Assembly: GCF_037975245.1 (NCBI RefSeq)
Contig: NC_092573.1
Coordinates: forward strand, 24,953,265-25,017,264
Source: Apostichopus japonicus
Taxonomy: Eukaryota > Echinodermata > Holothuroidea > Aspidochirotida > Stichopodidae
Direction: 5' to 3'
DNA length: 64,000 nt
A program made the position numbers and the translations under genes. A model generated the notes under the pieces. It saw nothing but the letters and a program-made list of their open reading frames with translations. It searched no databases and was not told where the DNA came from. This document shows positions 10,996-23,568 of the stretch, one piece after another; positions within the stretch are counted from its first letter, which is position 1; the number at the start of each line of letters is the position of its first letter.

Positions 10996-12145
10996 CTCTC
11001 ATGATGAAATGGTTAGCTTGTGGAAAATTGTGGTACCGTAGTGATTTGTATGGGAAAAGAAGGGTGGGGCATTAAAGAGGGGTTAAGCAGATGAAAGAGG
11101 CAGATGTTTAAGTGACTTGAATAAATGTTCCTAAATAACACGGAGAATATCCGTTTCATCCGTATGCGGCTGATGGGGTGCATTGCTTCAGAAACAAAAT
11201 AATGTTAAGTCCCAGAAGGACTGCTACGTTTAAAGTTGAAGTTTAAGTTTAAGTGAATTAAAAAAGAAGACATATATATTCTTTAACGGTTTTTTTATTG
11301 CAAACTTTCAAACTATTGCAAACTAATAGAAATAAGGCAAGTTATTATATAAACACATAACAATGTGCGAACCAGCGCAACTCAAGTACATGTAAATTAT
11401 CAAATTTAGAGGTTATAGTAAATTATAGAAAAAAGCTTATGCTGTAAACTATTAAATATATAAACACGATATGAAAATGATAAGTTAACCAAATTATTGA
11501 TATAATCTTTTAGCTTACGACTAAAGAAAATTTGTCATTAATTGTTGGTTAAATAGCAAATAGCATGAAGTAATTATTTTTTAATTCAGTCTTGAATTTA
11601 CAAATATAAACTCATGATGCTTAATACGAACTATCCTGTGATGAAGGGCAAGATATTAGGGATATTAAGTCAACAGTGTGAGCCTACATAAATGACGTGC
11701 CACTATCTTCATAAAAGTAATATAGACTAGATAAATGGTCAACAATATTGCCAAAAATATGATGGAAATTTAGATATTGATCACCCATGGTCAAATTACA
11801 ACAAACATTTGACTGCATGCACTTGAAACATGGCTAACCACAGTGAGACAGTTCATCGTCTATTTAAAATGCATAATAATGCGAACCTCCGGTAAGTACT
11901 TTTGAAAACCACAAGCATATTTTTCGTTCCAATCTGAGCCCAATATGCTGATGAGAAATGACCTTAACGACACACGAATTTTTAATATATTTCATGGTAA
12001 TACTTTTAGGGAGAAAACCAGTAGATATTAAACGTCTTAAATGATACATATCTATGAATATTGAATACTGGACATTATAATGATTCGATATAATGTAAAA
12101 TCTATAGAAGTAATAATAACATCGATGTTTTCTCTTTAAACATTC

Positions 12146-13291
12146 TTAACATACGTTACAACTCTGTCTACACGATATCCTCATATACAGTGGATTTCGC
12201 GTACACTCTCCGTTACTCGCCCACCTCGCACAGTTGACGTTGTCGTCTGCACAGTTTGATGAAGACCGTCTGCACTGCTGACAACTTACGGGACAGTTCG
12301 GTAGCATCCAAGCAGGATTCCTCGAACACTCTCCTCTTGCAGCCCAAGCTGAACAGTTGGGATGAGTTTCTTCACAATCGGGGTTGGTTTCGTCTCCTTC
12401 CGTCTCGGTGGTATCCTCACATCCATAGTAACGATTGATTTTAAGAATATCAGTAGCGCTGAAGTCGTTTCTGTTGCCTATGGAAACTCCCGCCTGTCGA
12501 GGAACTATAGTCGGTCGTCCGTTGCGGCTGAAGGCATTCATTGGATAATGCATGATAGAGTAATAGTCATAACGGGTTTGTAAATGATCAATAGTGTCCT
12601 GGTTATACCTGACAAAGTTGTACTCTAATCCAGACTGGATGTTTTGGTAATAAACGGTTACAAATTGATCTCTGTCGGTTCTTGTTTGTTCGTGTTGAAA
12701 TCCTACAGCATGCATTAGTTCGTGCATGATGGTTCCTCTGTGAAAGTTACAAGCGCCCCCAACCGACAATTCTTGGCGTCCTCCTCTTCGACCAACCGCC
12801 GAAAAGCAACCCTGTCTTGGTACGATGTGAACGTAATCTCTTTGTCCATTCCAAGGAGTAAACCGAATACAGGTTGTTTGGTGGTAACGGTTAATGGCGG
12901 CAAGGATTCTTTGTCGAGCACCGGCGTCGAAGGAACGGTCGATAAAATACGGCACGACACCTCCTGGCCACCGTACATTACGGTTACGAACAGCATTCTG
13001 GGCAACCTGAGAAACGTTGTAGTCGACTTTGATGTCGCCCTCTATCAGATAATGTTCAATTCCTGAGTCAATGTTTTGATTTTCTTTAAATATGTACTCC
13101 ATACTGTCCTCCTCCTGGTTGGTACCAAAGATGCTCAGTTCGAGTGGTGTTGGCAGCTTGGAGATAACCTCAAAACTGGGCACTTGATTCAACTCGCCAT
13201 TAACAAGATCAATCGGGTTGTCTCTGCTCAGTGGTATACAGGACGAGTAGCTCACCAGCACTATGGTTAAAATAAATGATACAATCTTCAT
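12146..13291 (-). CDS. B1: secreted astacin metalloprotease with two ShKT domains
   Basis: Single exon, 381 aa. Residues 1-18 are a signal peptide. The propeptide (19 to ~99) contains I-E-G-D; D86 matches the aspartate switch that blocks the zinc in astacin zymogens. The mature domain starts near residue 100 (NRNVRWPGGVVPYFI). It has the zinc site H190-E-L-M-H194-A-V-G-F-Q-H200-E and the Met-turn S-I-M247-H-Y249. C141-C291 and C162-C181 match the two conserved astacin disulfides. ShKT 1 (cysteines 306, 313, 322, 333, 337, 340) and ShKT 2 (347, 354, 363, 374, 378, 381) follow, the last Cys being the C-terminus. All catalytic residues are present. Astacins cleave extracellular proteins or peptides; the substrate is unknown. 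It is convergent with A1 and divergent from A2. Residue 372 is I where the other copies have T. Confidence 0.94.
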   Translation of the reverse strand: MKIVSFILTIVLVSYSSCIPLSRDNPIDLVNGELNQVPSFEVISKLPTPLELSIFGTNQEEDSMEYIFKENQNIDSGIEHYLIEGDIKVDYNVSQVAQNAVRNRNVRWPGGVVPYFIDRSFDAGARQRILAAINRYHQTTCIRFTPWNGQRDYVHIVPRQGCFSAVGRRGGRQELSVGGACNFHRGTIMHELMHAVGFQHEQTRTDRDQFVTVYYQNIQSGLEYNFVRYNQDTIDHLQTRYDYYSIMHYPMNAFSRNGRPTIVPRQAGVSIGNRNDFSATDILKINRYYGCEDTTETEGDETNPDCEETHPNCSAWAARGECSRNPAWMLPNCPVSCQQCRRSSSNCADDNVNCARWASNGECTRNPLYMRISCRQSCNVC

Positions 13292-13390
13292 CTTGATGTA
13301 CGGCTCTCTGTATGTTCTGTCAGTGATTGATAACGTCCTCGGTAGCTGAAGATTGGTGATTCTATGACGGTTTGTCGGGCTGTGTGTCGG

Positions 13391-13683
13391 TATTTATTAG
13401 TTTGAACAAGTTCAACAACTTCCGATGACTGGCTTAAACGGCTAGCCTTTCAATGACCTCGTTTGTGACGTTCAATCCTTATTTGGTTAATGTACTTACA
13501 CTCTACCAAGTAAAATCTAGTCACGTAATGGGGTTGTCTTTGATTTTTTCGACCCTGGGAATCGTCATATCTAAATGTGAACAACTAATGGTATGGTAAC
13601 AAAGTGAGTCAATTGATTGTGTTTTACTGCTTGGTCATATTTACGAGATTATATCCTTACATGGCTCAATTTATGTGACGTCA
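13391..13683 (-). promoter_or_regulatory. B1 upstream region: TATA-like box, palindrome and CRE
   Basis: On the minus strand TAATAAATA lies at 13,399-13,391, about 100 bp before the ATG. Next to it is the perfect palindrome TTGAACAAGTTCAA (13,402-13,415), and TGACGTCA lies at 13,676-13,683. The TATA-like box is found upstream of all five B copies; the 14-bp palindrome is intact at B1, B2 and B5 and broken at B3 and B4. Confidence 0.5.
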
Positions 13684-15325
13684 CAGCAAGGGAAAATCAT
13701 GTGTTCCTTGGTCACTCAGTGACCCTGCAAAAACTCAAGATGGTTGGTTATCGTTAATTTCAGGTATAAATGGTTATAGCAGTAATATGATCCATATTCC
13801 CCACACCCCTCATCCCAGCCCTAGAAATTTAAGTTTCAATACGAGCTCGATATCGTTTTATTAACAAGAATGACCAAAAGCAACAGATATTCCGGGCGGG
13901 GTGTTTCATTGTCTGATTTATTGTACTGTGCTTAAACATTATGTTTAGTGCTAACTGTATTGCTATATTGTATTTAACTGGCACAAAAATATGAGAACTA
14001 AATACGTTAATAACGTTAGGTTAGAATCGAAGACCTTTTTTTATATATCGCTGCTTCAGTGTCTTCATATAACCATGGACTTGTCGTTCGATTCAATCAC
14101 TATGGAAAGATAGCAGGAAAGAGCTATTAGGACCAGTCAGTCCTATATGCATCTTGCCGTGTTAGAAGATGATGTTTAGGTGTATATTTATAATCCTTTC
14201 GTCAGTAGTAAGTCAGTGTACTTATTTATTCGTCGGTCTGTCCAAACTGTGCACATATCCATCATACTTCATTAACCACCTTCTTCTTTGGCTTTTCCCA
14301 AATGTTACAAACGCATAGATACCATATAATTGATAATGTAACTTTGAATGCCGCAGTAGAAAGGCTACTTTCCCCTGTAACAATAATCACAACAATCATA
14401 AACATTCTACTAATGTGACGATGTAAAACCTCCGGCCGATCCTCACAACAACAAGGGGGACAAAGTAATGTATAATATTCCTGTCGTACGTTAGTTTCTA
14501 AACTTTCCTTTTCATTTACGTAAGAAGATAACTTTGAACCAGTACCATTGCCGGATTTTACCATTGTTCAAGATGGTCCGGACAAACGGCTCCCGGTATA
14601 GGGTGCACAAAAAGCCAAAAGGAACAAAGGCAGGGTGCAGGGAAGAAATGACCTGTTCAAATATTTCACCGAATATCTTTAAAATAGAGGATATATCAAA
14701 ATAGTAGATCAATAGAAAGTATGATTGAAATTGTTATTGTATATACAGACACGTTAACTGTGCACCTGAAGTAATTAACACGTTCATACAATGCCTGTGT
14801 TGGTTGCGTTGAACATCGAATTGATGTCTGTCCCGGGGCCACGGAAAATGTTAATTCGACCCTGTCCAGTGGATACGTCATCATATTGTAAGATTTTATT
14901 TAAAATATCCTGTGCATAAACCACACGCACCCCTCCTAACAATATCATGGAGTCTCAACCCCAGCGCCCACCTTCTCAGTGCAGACAGTAATTATAAATT
15001 AAATCCTAGTGTATAGTACATAAATGTATAATATGTGTGTGCGTAACAACCTAAACAGTCGAAAATTCTTCAACATTGTTTGAAAAGATATGAAATATAG
15101 CACCATTTTGCATCTGAGCACCTTACCAATTTTCACCAACATTTCTAAGGGTGCCCCCTCCTCTCGATGAAATAATATATTAGCCCCCCCCCCCCCTCCT
15201 CCTACCCCAAATAGAAAAATGGTGGTCTCGCTGCTGTACAACTGGCGAGTGATAAAGAGGATAATGAATTTGCGAGACTCCAGTATTCCATCTATGGATC
15301 TTTGTCTATAAAGTTCATTCATGAG
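13684..15325. other. B1-A2 divergent spacer, type I
   Basis: No gene seen. It is repeated at B2-A3 (23.9-25.5 kb) and partly left of A1. A block at 14,262-14,564 keeps a minus-strand frame that is similar in the B2-A3 copy but has lengths and ends that differ, so I treat it as conserved spacer. A C-run lies near 15,184-15,197. Confidence 0.5.
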
Positions 15326-15494
15326 TGACGTCATGTATGACGGAAGCAATTAAGATAAATACCTCCCCTGACCTCTATCACGATTAATTGTCAGCTGATA
15401 TCTAGGACACCCATCGACTATTACCTTCATCCTTAATACAGCAGAATCATTGAGTGACGTGTCCATGTTTTCAGGTTCTGAAAAGATATTTAAA
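15326..15494 (+). promoter_or_regulatory. A2 core promoter
   Basis: TGACGTCA is at 15,326-15,333 and the TATA position reads TATTTAAA (15,487-15,494) instead of TATATAAA. This may weaken the box relative to A1. Confidence 0.55.
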
Positions 15495-15566
15495 CTTTCA
15501 GCAAAGTAAATTCATTCAAATTTTGAACATTCGTAGAAGAGACGACAAGCAAGCTAATTCAACAAG

Positions 15567-18500
15567 ATGTCTTCATCCATTGTTTTCTGGATCAGTCTTT
15601 TACTATCTCTTTATTCTCTCACCACTGGATCACCATTATGGGACGCCGAAAATGGTAAGTAGTTTACATCGTTAAGTTATTTTCTTAGTTATTTAACGGA
15701 AGATTTGTGATTGAACTTCTGTTAAAATTTTAAGACACAAGAGAACATTTATTACCGTTTTGCGTATTAATTTGTTACAATTTTATACAAAATGTAACAT
15801 TTCTTTACTATTCAAATAGCAAAAACGTAATTATTAGTAACTGCAAAACATATCTCTTAATTCTAATATTATAAAAATTACAATTGTTCTCATGTATTTA
15901 GGAGTTCCGCATTAGACATAATTGATTAACTATTTCTAATATTATTAGGCTAGTCAATGACAGATTTGTGTATCTTAATAACAACAAAGATGAAGATATC
16001 CATCCATGCTGGAATACGACGTCCAGAATTTATATGACGTCATAATCTTTGGATCCTCATAAATTGTAAATAAAGTTATAATCGTAATATTTATCATTAT
16101 TTTTATTTTCCAGAAATCGAAAACAGACTAGAATTAGAAAACTTCGAGGCTCGATTTTACAGCCAACTAGAAGAAACAGGTAAATGAAATAGTAACTCCA
16201 TCATATTAATTTCTATCTTGTTAAAGAACCGTATAAAGCAATCCACTGCTTGGTTATCAAATCATCTTTTCAATGTCTTTTTAATGAAAGGTAGTGTTTG
16301 TGAATTCAATTTTGTCGAGCACGTCATATAAAAAAAAAACCAATTTAAAAAAAAATAACAAAGACCTAAAGTTAAATATTAGATTGAAAATATATCTGTG
16401 TTTCTAATATTCCTTGACTATTTTACGTATACAGATCCAAACAACCCATTGGAAGTCAGAGGAGATCGACCGGGTCAGGCTAATGAACAATCGAGATGTG
16501 ACGTCATCACAGGTGTGCCAAATGACGTCAGGTCAGCTCTTCGACTTAGTTCGTTTTACAGCAAATATACGCATGCGTACAACATTCCTGTTTTGGGATC
16601 ATTTCGTGTGTCTGATAGGGCCTTGCAAAGAGCTTGTTACGTCGTTCGTTTCCTACTAGCTGACAGACCAGATCTAAGGCAGGCCATGTACGCCAAATAT
16701 GGACGGGTCGCCATCATGGCCACCAACGAAGTAACACAGAACATTCCCGAACATTCCTTTCTGCCACCATTTTGGAACACCCGAGCGAGGGGTCTTGGAG
16801 GTACCCTTCAGATACCCGTGTCTACTGGAGCAGAGGAAAACGTCCTTTGTTTGAGAAGTGACGGATACAGAGAGGACATTTTCCTTCATGAATTTGCTCA
16901 CGGCATTCATAAGATCGCCCTTACAACTGCCGTAGCAGGTTTCAACAGCCGTCTCACCAACGCTTATAATAGCGCCAGAAGACGCGGGCTTTGGCAGAAC
17001 ACGTACGCAGACGACACAGTAGATGAGTATTTCGCGGAAGGGGTTCAGAGCTTCTTTAACGTAGAGTCTCCTCCCGTATTCGGAATACACAATGACATCG
17101 ACACGAGAGAGGAGCTAGCTGCCTACGATCCTACCCTGTATAACCTAATCAGAGAGGCTTTCCCTTGTATGAACAACATCGTAGACCGTTGTCAAAATCA
17201 AAGTAAGTTAGTAATGTTAGTTATATTCAGATTTTCAGTACTTTTGGTTTCTAAACCTGAAGTAAGTTAGTAACGCTATTCATTAGCATGATGAGACGAC
17301 TTTTCAATAATGAATACACAAATTGATACATTTTCCCAAAACGTTCCCTGTTTGTTTGTTTTTCAAGATGACTGAGTACTACATGGAAAAAAATATATAG
17401 GGGATTTCAGTAGTTTATTGCGCAAAATGCTTAACTACAAGTAATACTCAATGTAGATATTGTAAAAATAGAGGAAAGTTGGAGATCCAATACATACAGT
17501 TGCTTTAACAGTTTCGGTAAGATAAGTACTTTCAATCAAAGAGAAACTACTACTGGAAGATACCAGAAAAAGTCGGTATGAATGTCACAATTACAAAGTT
17601 TCATCAATATATCAGCAATTGCACCTACATATACAGAGACACAGGTTGTGCAAAGGAAATGTTTAGTGAAGTTTCTGCTATCGGTGATGTCTCGTTTTGC
17701 TTATCTTTATAAAAAACATTGTTGAAAACTTGTCGTAATGTTCGTGTGTCCTCCCTTCTTGACAAACGCTTAGTTTTTATATTTATCTTTTCTGTACTTT
17801 AGGTCAAATTAGCAGCCAGCCTTTGAGAATGAACTGTGCAGGGACAAATACTGGAGGTAAAGACAAATATGTTATTTTCTCATAGAATTTCAATTAACTG
17901 AATCTTTGGATTCATGTTATTAAAGACCTGAGACATCCAGAGTGGATTTCTTGCTATTAAACTGGAAACTGTTTTTACATGTATGGTTTACATAATATAT
18001 ATCGATCTTAGATTGTTGTTTTAAATTTTGCATATTTTATCCTGCTATCATGCCAATATAGCTGCAGACGGTTGGAAGTTATGTATATATACATGGGCTT
18101 GGGCAAGGAGGAAGGTCGAGGGTGGGGTGGTCTTATTGGGCGGGGGAGGTGGTTCAATCAAGCCCCATTCCCTTTATATCCCTTCGTTTTATTATCTGCA
18201 GATTCATTATTTTACCTAGATGATATTTTAAGTATGAAAGTTTAAAAGTATAACTCTCTGAGAATACCGTTAAGTCAACAGACAATTGATATGGCAATTG
18301 TTTTACCTTAGCTTTTACGTACTCGCTCGAATTGGAGAAAAAATATATATCCTGTACGTTACTCATTGTGGTTATGTAAAAATCCATACTAGTTAACAAC
18401 AAAATTGCTTTGTTGAAACAACAAATGAATCCTATAACTAACAGCTGATAGCAAAATGTGATATAACGGATGGTCGGATAAAAGATAAAACTTTGCTTAA

Positions 18501-18717
18501 AATACTGTCTCCAAATCAGAATGAGTTCTTCGGACAAAGACATAATAATATTTACAATTATTCCATTGTTCTTTCAGGTACAGGAGGCCGTCCAGGGAAT
18601 CAGTGTGAAGATAGAAACCAGTTCTGTCCGTCTTGGGCTTCTCGGGGTGAATGCCAAAGAAATCCAGCTTACATGTTACCAAACTGTCCATTGAGCTGTA
18701 ATCAATGCCAGGAATGA
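15567..18717 (+). CDS. A2: secreted HEFAH/EYFAE metalloprotease with ShKT domain
   Basis: Exons 15567-15654, 16114-16179, 16435-17202, 17803-17856 and 18578-18717 give 371 aa with the same domain order as A1: signal peptide, short charged segment, protease with intact HEFAHGIH and EYFAEG, linker, ShKT. The second residue is S rather than Y, and the protein starts the protease exon with DPNNP. The last base of exon 3 is A instead of G at the donor (AA|GTAAGT), which changes the junction residue 308 from G to S and makes the donor slightly weaker. Intron 3 is shorter than in A1 and A3. It ends in Q-E. The poly(A) signal is at 19,401-19,406. Confidence 0.87.
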
Positions 18718-21700
18718 TTTCCATTCACGTTTATTGTTAGATCAAATGTTCACACCTTAACTGTTAAGTATCATGTTGCGTTGAATCTCCACAATCTCGT
18801 GCTACAATATAATCCACCATTATGGAAGAATAAGAAGTCTGAAAACATAATCTGTTACAGAAGTATATCATATCATGAAACGATTATATATATAGGCATA
18901 GACTTGAAACGTTTGATTGTGAAAAATTGCAATATTTAATTAAATGGGTGCGCAACAAAGTTGTCACCATTGTATTAAACGGTTAGTAACTATCACAATT
19001 GTATAGTGAGTCCGTACTTCGTACTCGTATTCTAGTATAATTGACTGTCATATACTCACCCTTATTGGTTTGTACTCAGGGAAGTTTGGAGATCTAGTAC
19101 ATAGTTATTAGTGTTAGATCAGTACCTATTATTAAAGACTCCTATATACTCGTCTTCATACCAAGGTAAAATTCTACTTATGGTACTCATATTGTTGTAC
19201 TCGTGTTATACAAGTCTGGTAACTCGATAATTAGGAACATATCTGTCAGCTTGATTGGGGGAACCATTTAGGTATGATTATTACGTAGTATGTTATAATC
19301 TGAAAAGTCCAAAATACACCATTAAGCATGAGTTATGTAGGGCATGAACTTACGTGGTTAATCGTACTAAATATTACACATCAATCAGCGTTTCGTAAGA
19401 AATAAATTCAAATATTTTGTTGAAAGTTGGGTATGAATAAAAAAAATTCTACTAGAAATATCACATTGTCTGATTATTGTCGACTTACTGTTCCAGCCAA
19501 GCTCACTTAATTGACAATTGATCCTGTTTGTAAAATATCATAATTTCCCGAAAGTTGCCGAGCCGTTCCTGTCAGTCGAAAGTATACACGTGTCTGTGCT
19601 ATCAAATTAATCAACCTATCAATCAATCAATCAGTCAATCACGTTTGCATCTCATATGACGTAATTTATGAAATATACGTTGAAATATGTTGCAGATGTA
19701 TATTTTCTTGTGTGGTGATTTGCAGGAATACATTATCCTATCTAGGGAAAATTGCGACTTTCGCTGTTTGACAAAATATTGGCATAGTAAACGATGAGTT
19801 CCATTTAATGATACTGATAAGTTTTCACGAAAATTCAGCAATTAATGAATTCTATCGGATAATCAACGGACGGGCACCCATGTGCAATAGACGCCAATAA
19901 GTCAAAAGAAATTGAGCCCTACCAGCAGCCTAACGTTCTGAACGAACTATAGCTGATTTCATGGTTAGTTTTAGCTCTTAGAAAAGCAATGAAAGAACGT
20001 GCTACAAAACAAAGCAGAAGATTTATGAAAGATATGAATGATCTGAAACAAAGAAGTCTCTGAGCCTAGCGAAACACTGGACAATTAACCAATAGTAATG
20101 TTTTGAAAGGTACTAGCTTAATGCCTATTACCCTCCTTCCAGAAGAGCGTGAATGACCATGTACATCCTGCCCCACCAGCATTGCCAGTTAATAGTTTTT
20201 CAAATTTCGTTGGACGGGGGGGGGGTATGAAATATCCGACCAAACAGTATTACTGCGTTTTATTAACGGCTTTCAATGTAACAGTAAGGCAGCTGAAAAT
20301 TGTTCATGTCATCCAAATTAACATAGATTTCAACCATGTAATGTTATTCTGTCCGAATCAAGTTTGCATATGGCCTACAAATCGGTCAACAGATTAGAAA
20401 TTGTTTACCACTTTTCACTCTCTATAATGTTCATCTAAGATACCCCAATTGCAACGTATTGCGAACTAACACCATTGCCTATCAATATGCAGTGGTCAAT
20501 TTTCATCAAGTAACAGAAAATTCCAAGGATTGTAACCTTTTGTCCCAACATTTTAAGTCTCCATGGCAACGCTGCGCTGTATTAATGTTACACTTTGTAC
20601 CGCCCTCTAAGAACGCAGCTCTGATAAATCATCTCGTAGTCCATTTCAGCGAAATCCTAAGCCATTCTTCGTGGAGTTAACATGTTTTCTTATCTTTGTT
20701 GTCATATTTTGTAAGATAATTCTGAAGTATTATATTCTACCAAAATAAGAGGCAGACAGAGAGAAAGGTGCTGAGAGAGAGAGTTAAAAAAAAAGATACG
20801 TTATGAAGGGACACTGCATACGATTATTAGGTCAACATAACGTGAGCGTTTCAAGTTGACTTTTAATATAAGTATCGATAAAGTTGAAGAGGAAAATCTG
20901 AAAGTTTCACTTTTTGGCAGTTTAGACCAGAATTGTAAATACATAATAGGCTAGGCCTAAATGATACCTTTTGCTTTGGAATGATTGAAGATCTAAGCAG
21001 TGTGTAGTTATTTTGCTTTACAAAATTTCAGCCTTCTTCATGAAATAAAATACACATACGAAGGAACCACATGTTCGCAATAGAATATTTCATGTTGCGC
21101 CTTTAGATAATTTATTCAGAATATTGACAACTGCTTTATATAGAGCTTTCAGGTAATACAGCATAGAGTTATTGATGAAGTCTTCCCTCAACGAAGCAAT
21201 CAAGAGAGATACATCCCCCTAACCTCTATTAATATTAATTGTCAGCTGATAACTAGGATATCTCTCGACAAGGGAAAAAAACAGAATCTATCAGGATGAA
21301 ATGGTTAGCTTGTGGAAATTCTGGTAGTGATTCGTATGCGATGGGAAAGGTGGGGCATTAGAGAGGTGTGAAGCAGATGAAAGAGGCAGATGTTTAAGTG
21401 GCTTGAATGGATATTCCTAAATGACACGGAGAATGTCCGTTTCATACGGATGTGCCTGATGGGGTGCATTGCTTCAAAAACCAACGTTAGGTCCCAGAAG
21501 AACTGCTGCGTTTAAAGTTAAAGTTTAAGTGAAGTTAAAAAAGAAAACACTTATATTTTGCAACGATTTCTTTATTGCAAACTTTCAAACTTTTGCAAAA
21601 TGATAGAAATAAGGTAAGTTATCTATATAAACACATGACACTGTGCGAACCAGCGCAACTCAGGTACATGTAAATTATCAAGTATAGAGGTTATAGTAAA

Positions 21701-22307
21701 TTATAGAAAACATTACACTATGAACAATTAAATATATAATTTTCAGTTAACCCTCGGTTTTACAAATATAAACTCATGATGCTATATACGAACTAGCTTA
21801 TGATTAAGGCAAATATATTAGGGATATTAAATCACTCAACGGTCTCAGCCTAGAAAGCGTGCCATTTAACTTCATAAAAGTAACACTTTAGATACAAAGT
21901 TTAGATAATGAACACCCATGATCAAATTTCAACAAACATTTGACTGCATGTACTTGAAACATAATTATCCACACTAAGACAGTTCGTTGTCTATTTAAAG
22001 GAATACTCCTGAACGTCTGTGGAAATGCAAAAGAATCCGAACCTCCGGTTAAGTACTTTTGAAAACCACTAGCATATTTTTCGTTAAAATCTAAGCCAAT
22101 TATGCTGATGAGAAATGATCTTTAACGACACACGAATCTTGATATATTTCATGGTTATACTTTCAGGAAATAACACAGTTGATATTAAATGCTTAAATGA
22201 CACATAACTGTGAATATTGAATACTGATTAAATCGTTATAATTATTCAAATATAATGTCTAATCTATAAAACTAATAAAATTATCGATGTTTTCTCTTTA
22301 AGCATTC
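18718..22307. other. A2-B2 convergent spacer
   Basis: No gene. It is more diverged and shorter than the other A-B spacers. The site occupied by the LINE in unit 1 is altered here (about 20,115). It contains the orphan A-promoter-like module (21,168-21,295) and the B2 3' UTR with AATAAA on the minus strand at 21,576-21,571. A G-run lies at 20,216-20,225 and a purine-rich run near 20,750-20,800. Confidence 0.5.
21168..21295 (+). promoter_or_regulatory. Orphan A-promoter-like module, unit 2
   Basis: It keeps the same ordered blocks as the A promoters: CGAAGCAATCAAG, ATACATCCCCCTAACCTCTAT, ATTAATTGTCAGCTGATAACTAGG and CTCGACAAGG. No A-like exon 1 follows. Confidence 0.6.
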
Positions 22308-23453
22308 TTAACATACGTTACAACTTTGTCTACACGATGTCCTCATGTATAGTGGATTTCGCGTACACTCTCCGTTACTCGCCCACCTCGCACAGTTGAC
22401 GTTGTCGTCTGCACAGTTTGATGATGACGGTCTGCACTGCTGACAACTAACGGGACAGTTCGGCAGCATCCAAGCAGGATTCCTGGAACACTCTCCTCTT
22501 GCAGCCCAAGCTGAACAGTTGGGATGAGTTTCTTCACAATCGGGGTTGGTTTCGTCTCCTTCCGTCTCGGTGGTATCCTCACATTCATAGTAACGATTGA
22601 TTTTAAGAATATCAGTAGCGCTGAAGTCGTTTCTGTTGCCTATGGAAACTCCCGCCTGTCGAGGTACTATAGTCGGTCGTCCGTTGCGGCTGAAGGCATT
22701 CATTGGATAATGCATGATAGAGTAATAGTCATAACGGGTTTGTAAATGATCAATTGTGTCCTGGTTATACCTGACAAAGTTGTATTCTAATCCAGACTGG
22801 ATGTTTTGGTAATAAACGGTGACAAATTGATCTCTGTCGGTTCTTGTTTGTTCGTGTTGAAATCCTACAGCATGCATTAGTTCGTGCATGATGGTTCCTC
22901 TGTGAAAGTTACAGGCGCCCCCAACCGACAGTTCTTGGCGTCCTCCTCTTCGACCTACGGCCGAAAAACAACCCTGTCTTGGTACGATGTGGACGTAATC
23001 TCTTTGTCCATTCCAAGGAGTAAACCGAATACAGGTTGTTTGATGGTAACGGTCAATGGCGGCAAGGATTCTTTGTCGAGCACCGGCGTCGAAGGAACGG
23101 TCGATAAAATACGGCACGACACCTCCTGGCCACCGTACATTACGGTTACGGACAGCATTCTGGGCAACCTGAGAAACGTTGTAGTCGACTTTGATGTCGC
23201 CCTCTATCAGATAATGTTCAATTCCTGAGTCAATGTTTTGATTTTCTTTAAATATGTACTCCATACTGTCCTCCTCCTGGTTGGTACCAAAGATGTTCAG
23301 TTCGAGTGGTGTTGGCAGCTTGGAGTTAACCTCAAAACTGGGCACTTGATTCAACTCGGTATTAACAAGATCAATCGGGTTGTCTCTGCTCAGTGGTATA
23401 CATGATGAGTAGCTCACCAGCACTATGGTTAAAATTACCGATGCGACCTTCAT
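22308..23453 (-). CDS. B2: secreted astacin metalloprotease with two ShKT domains
   Basis: Intact single-exon 381-aa copy with every zinc ligand, the Met-turn, the aspartate switch and all 16 conserved cysteines as in B1. The signal peptide begins MKVASVIL. Distinctive residues are T32 and N53 in the propeptide, D134 in the protease and E290 in place of G just before the last astacin Cys. It is convergent with A2 and divergent from A3, whose start lies 2.26 kb away. Confidence 0.94.
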   Translation of the reverse strand: MKVASVILTIVLVSYSSCIPLSRDNPIDLVNTELNQVPSFEVNSKLPTPLELNIFGTNQEEDSMEYIFKENQNIDSGIEHYLIEGDIKVDYNVSQVAQNAVRNRNVRWPGGVVPYFIDRSFDAGARQRILAAIDRYHQTTCIRFTPWNGQRDYVHIVPRQGCFSAVGRRGGRQELSVGGACNFHRGTIMHELMHAVGFQHEQTRTDRDQFVTVYYQNIQSGLEYNFVRYNQDTIDHLQTRYDYYSIMHYPMNAFSRNGRPTIVPRQAGVSIGNRNDFSATDILKINRYYECEDTTETEGDETNPDCEETHPNCSAWAARGECSRNPAWMLPNCPVSCQQCRPSSSNCADDNVNCARWASNGECTRNPLYMRTSCRQSCNVC

Positions 23454-23543
23454 CTTGTCTCCGTTTGTTCTGTCAGTGATTGATAACGTCTTTAGTAGCT
23501 GAAGATTGATGTTTCTATGACGGTTAGTCGAGCTGTGTGTGGG

Positions 23544-23568
23544 TATTTATTAGTTTGAACAAGTTCAA
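23544..23568 (-). promoter_or_regulatory. B2 TATA-like box and 14-bp palindrome
   Basis: TAATAAATA (minus strand, 23,552-23,544) adjoins TTGAACAAGTTCAA (23,555-23,568), as at B1. The upstream CRE position is changed to TGACGTAA here. Confidence 0.45.

Larger units (their letters stand above)
9718..12145. other. Intergenic region between A1 and B1
   Basis: Convergent 3' spacer with no gene. It holds a unit-1-specific insertion (10,216-10,509), a diverged copy of the A promoter region (10,880-10,995) and the B1 3' UTR. The likely B1 poly(A) signal is AATAAA on the minus strand at 11,299-11,294, found at the same offset behind every B copy. Confidence 0.55.

Noticed and set aside
12715-13066. 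Overlapping frames inside B genes in other phases
   Set aside because: They are shadows of the astacin coding sequence; the sense frame has all family motifs.
14262-14564. Minus-strand frame in the type I spacer, similar at 24,496-24,756 and 1,681-1,869
   Set aside because: Lengths and ends differ, insertions and deletions do not respect the frame, and it matches no known family.
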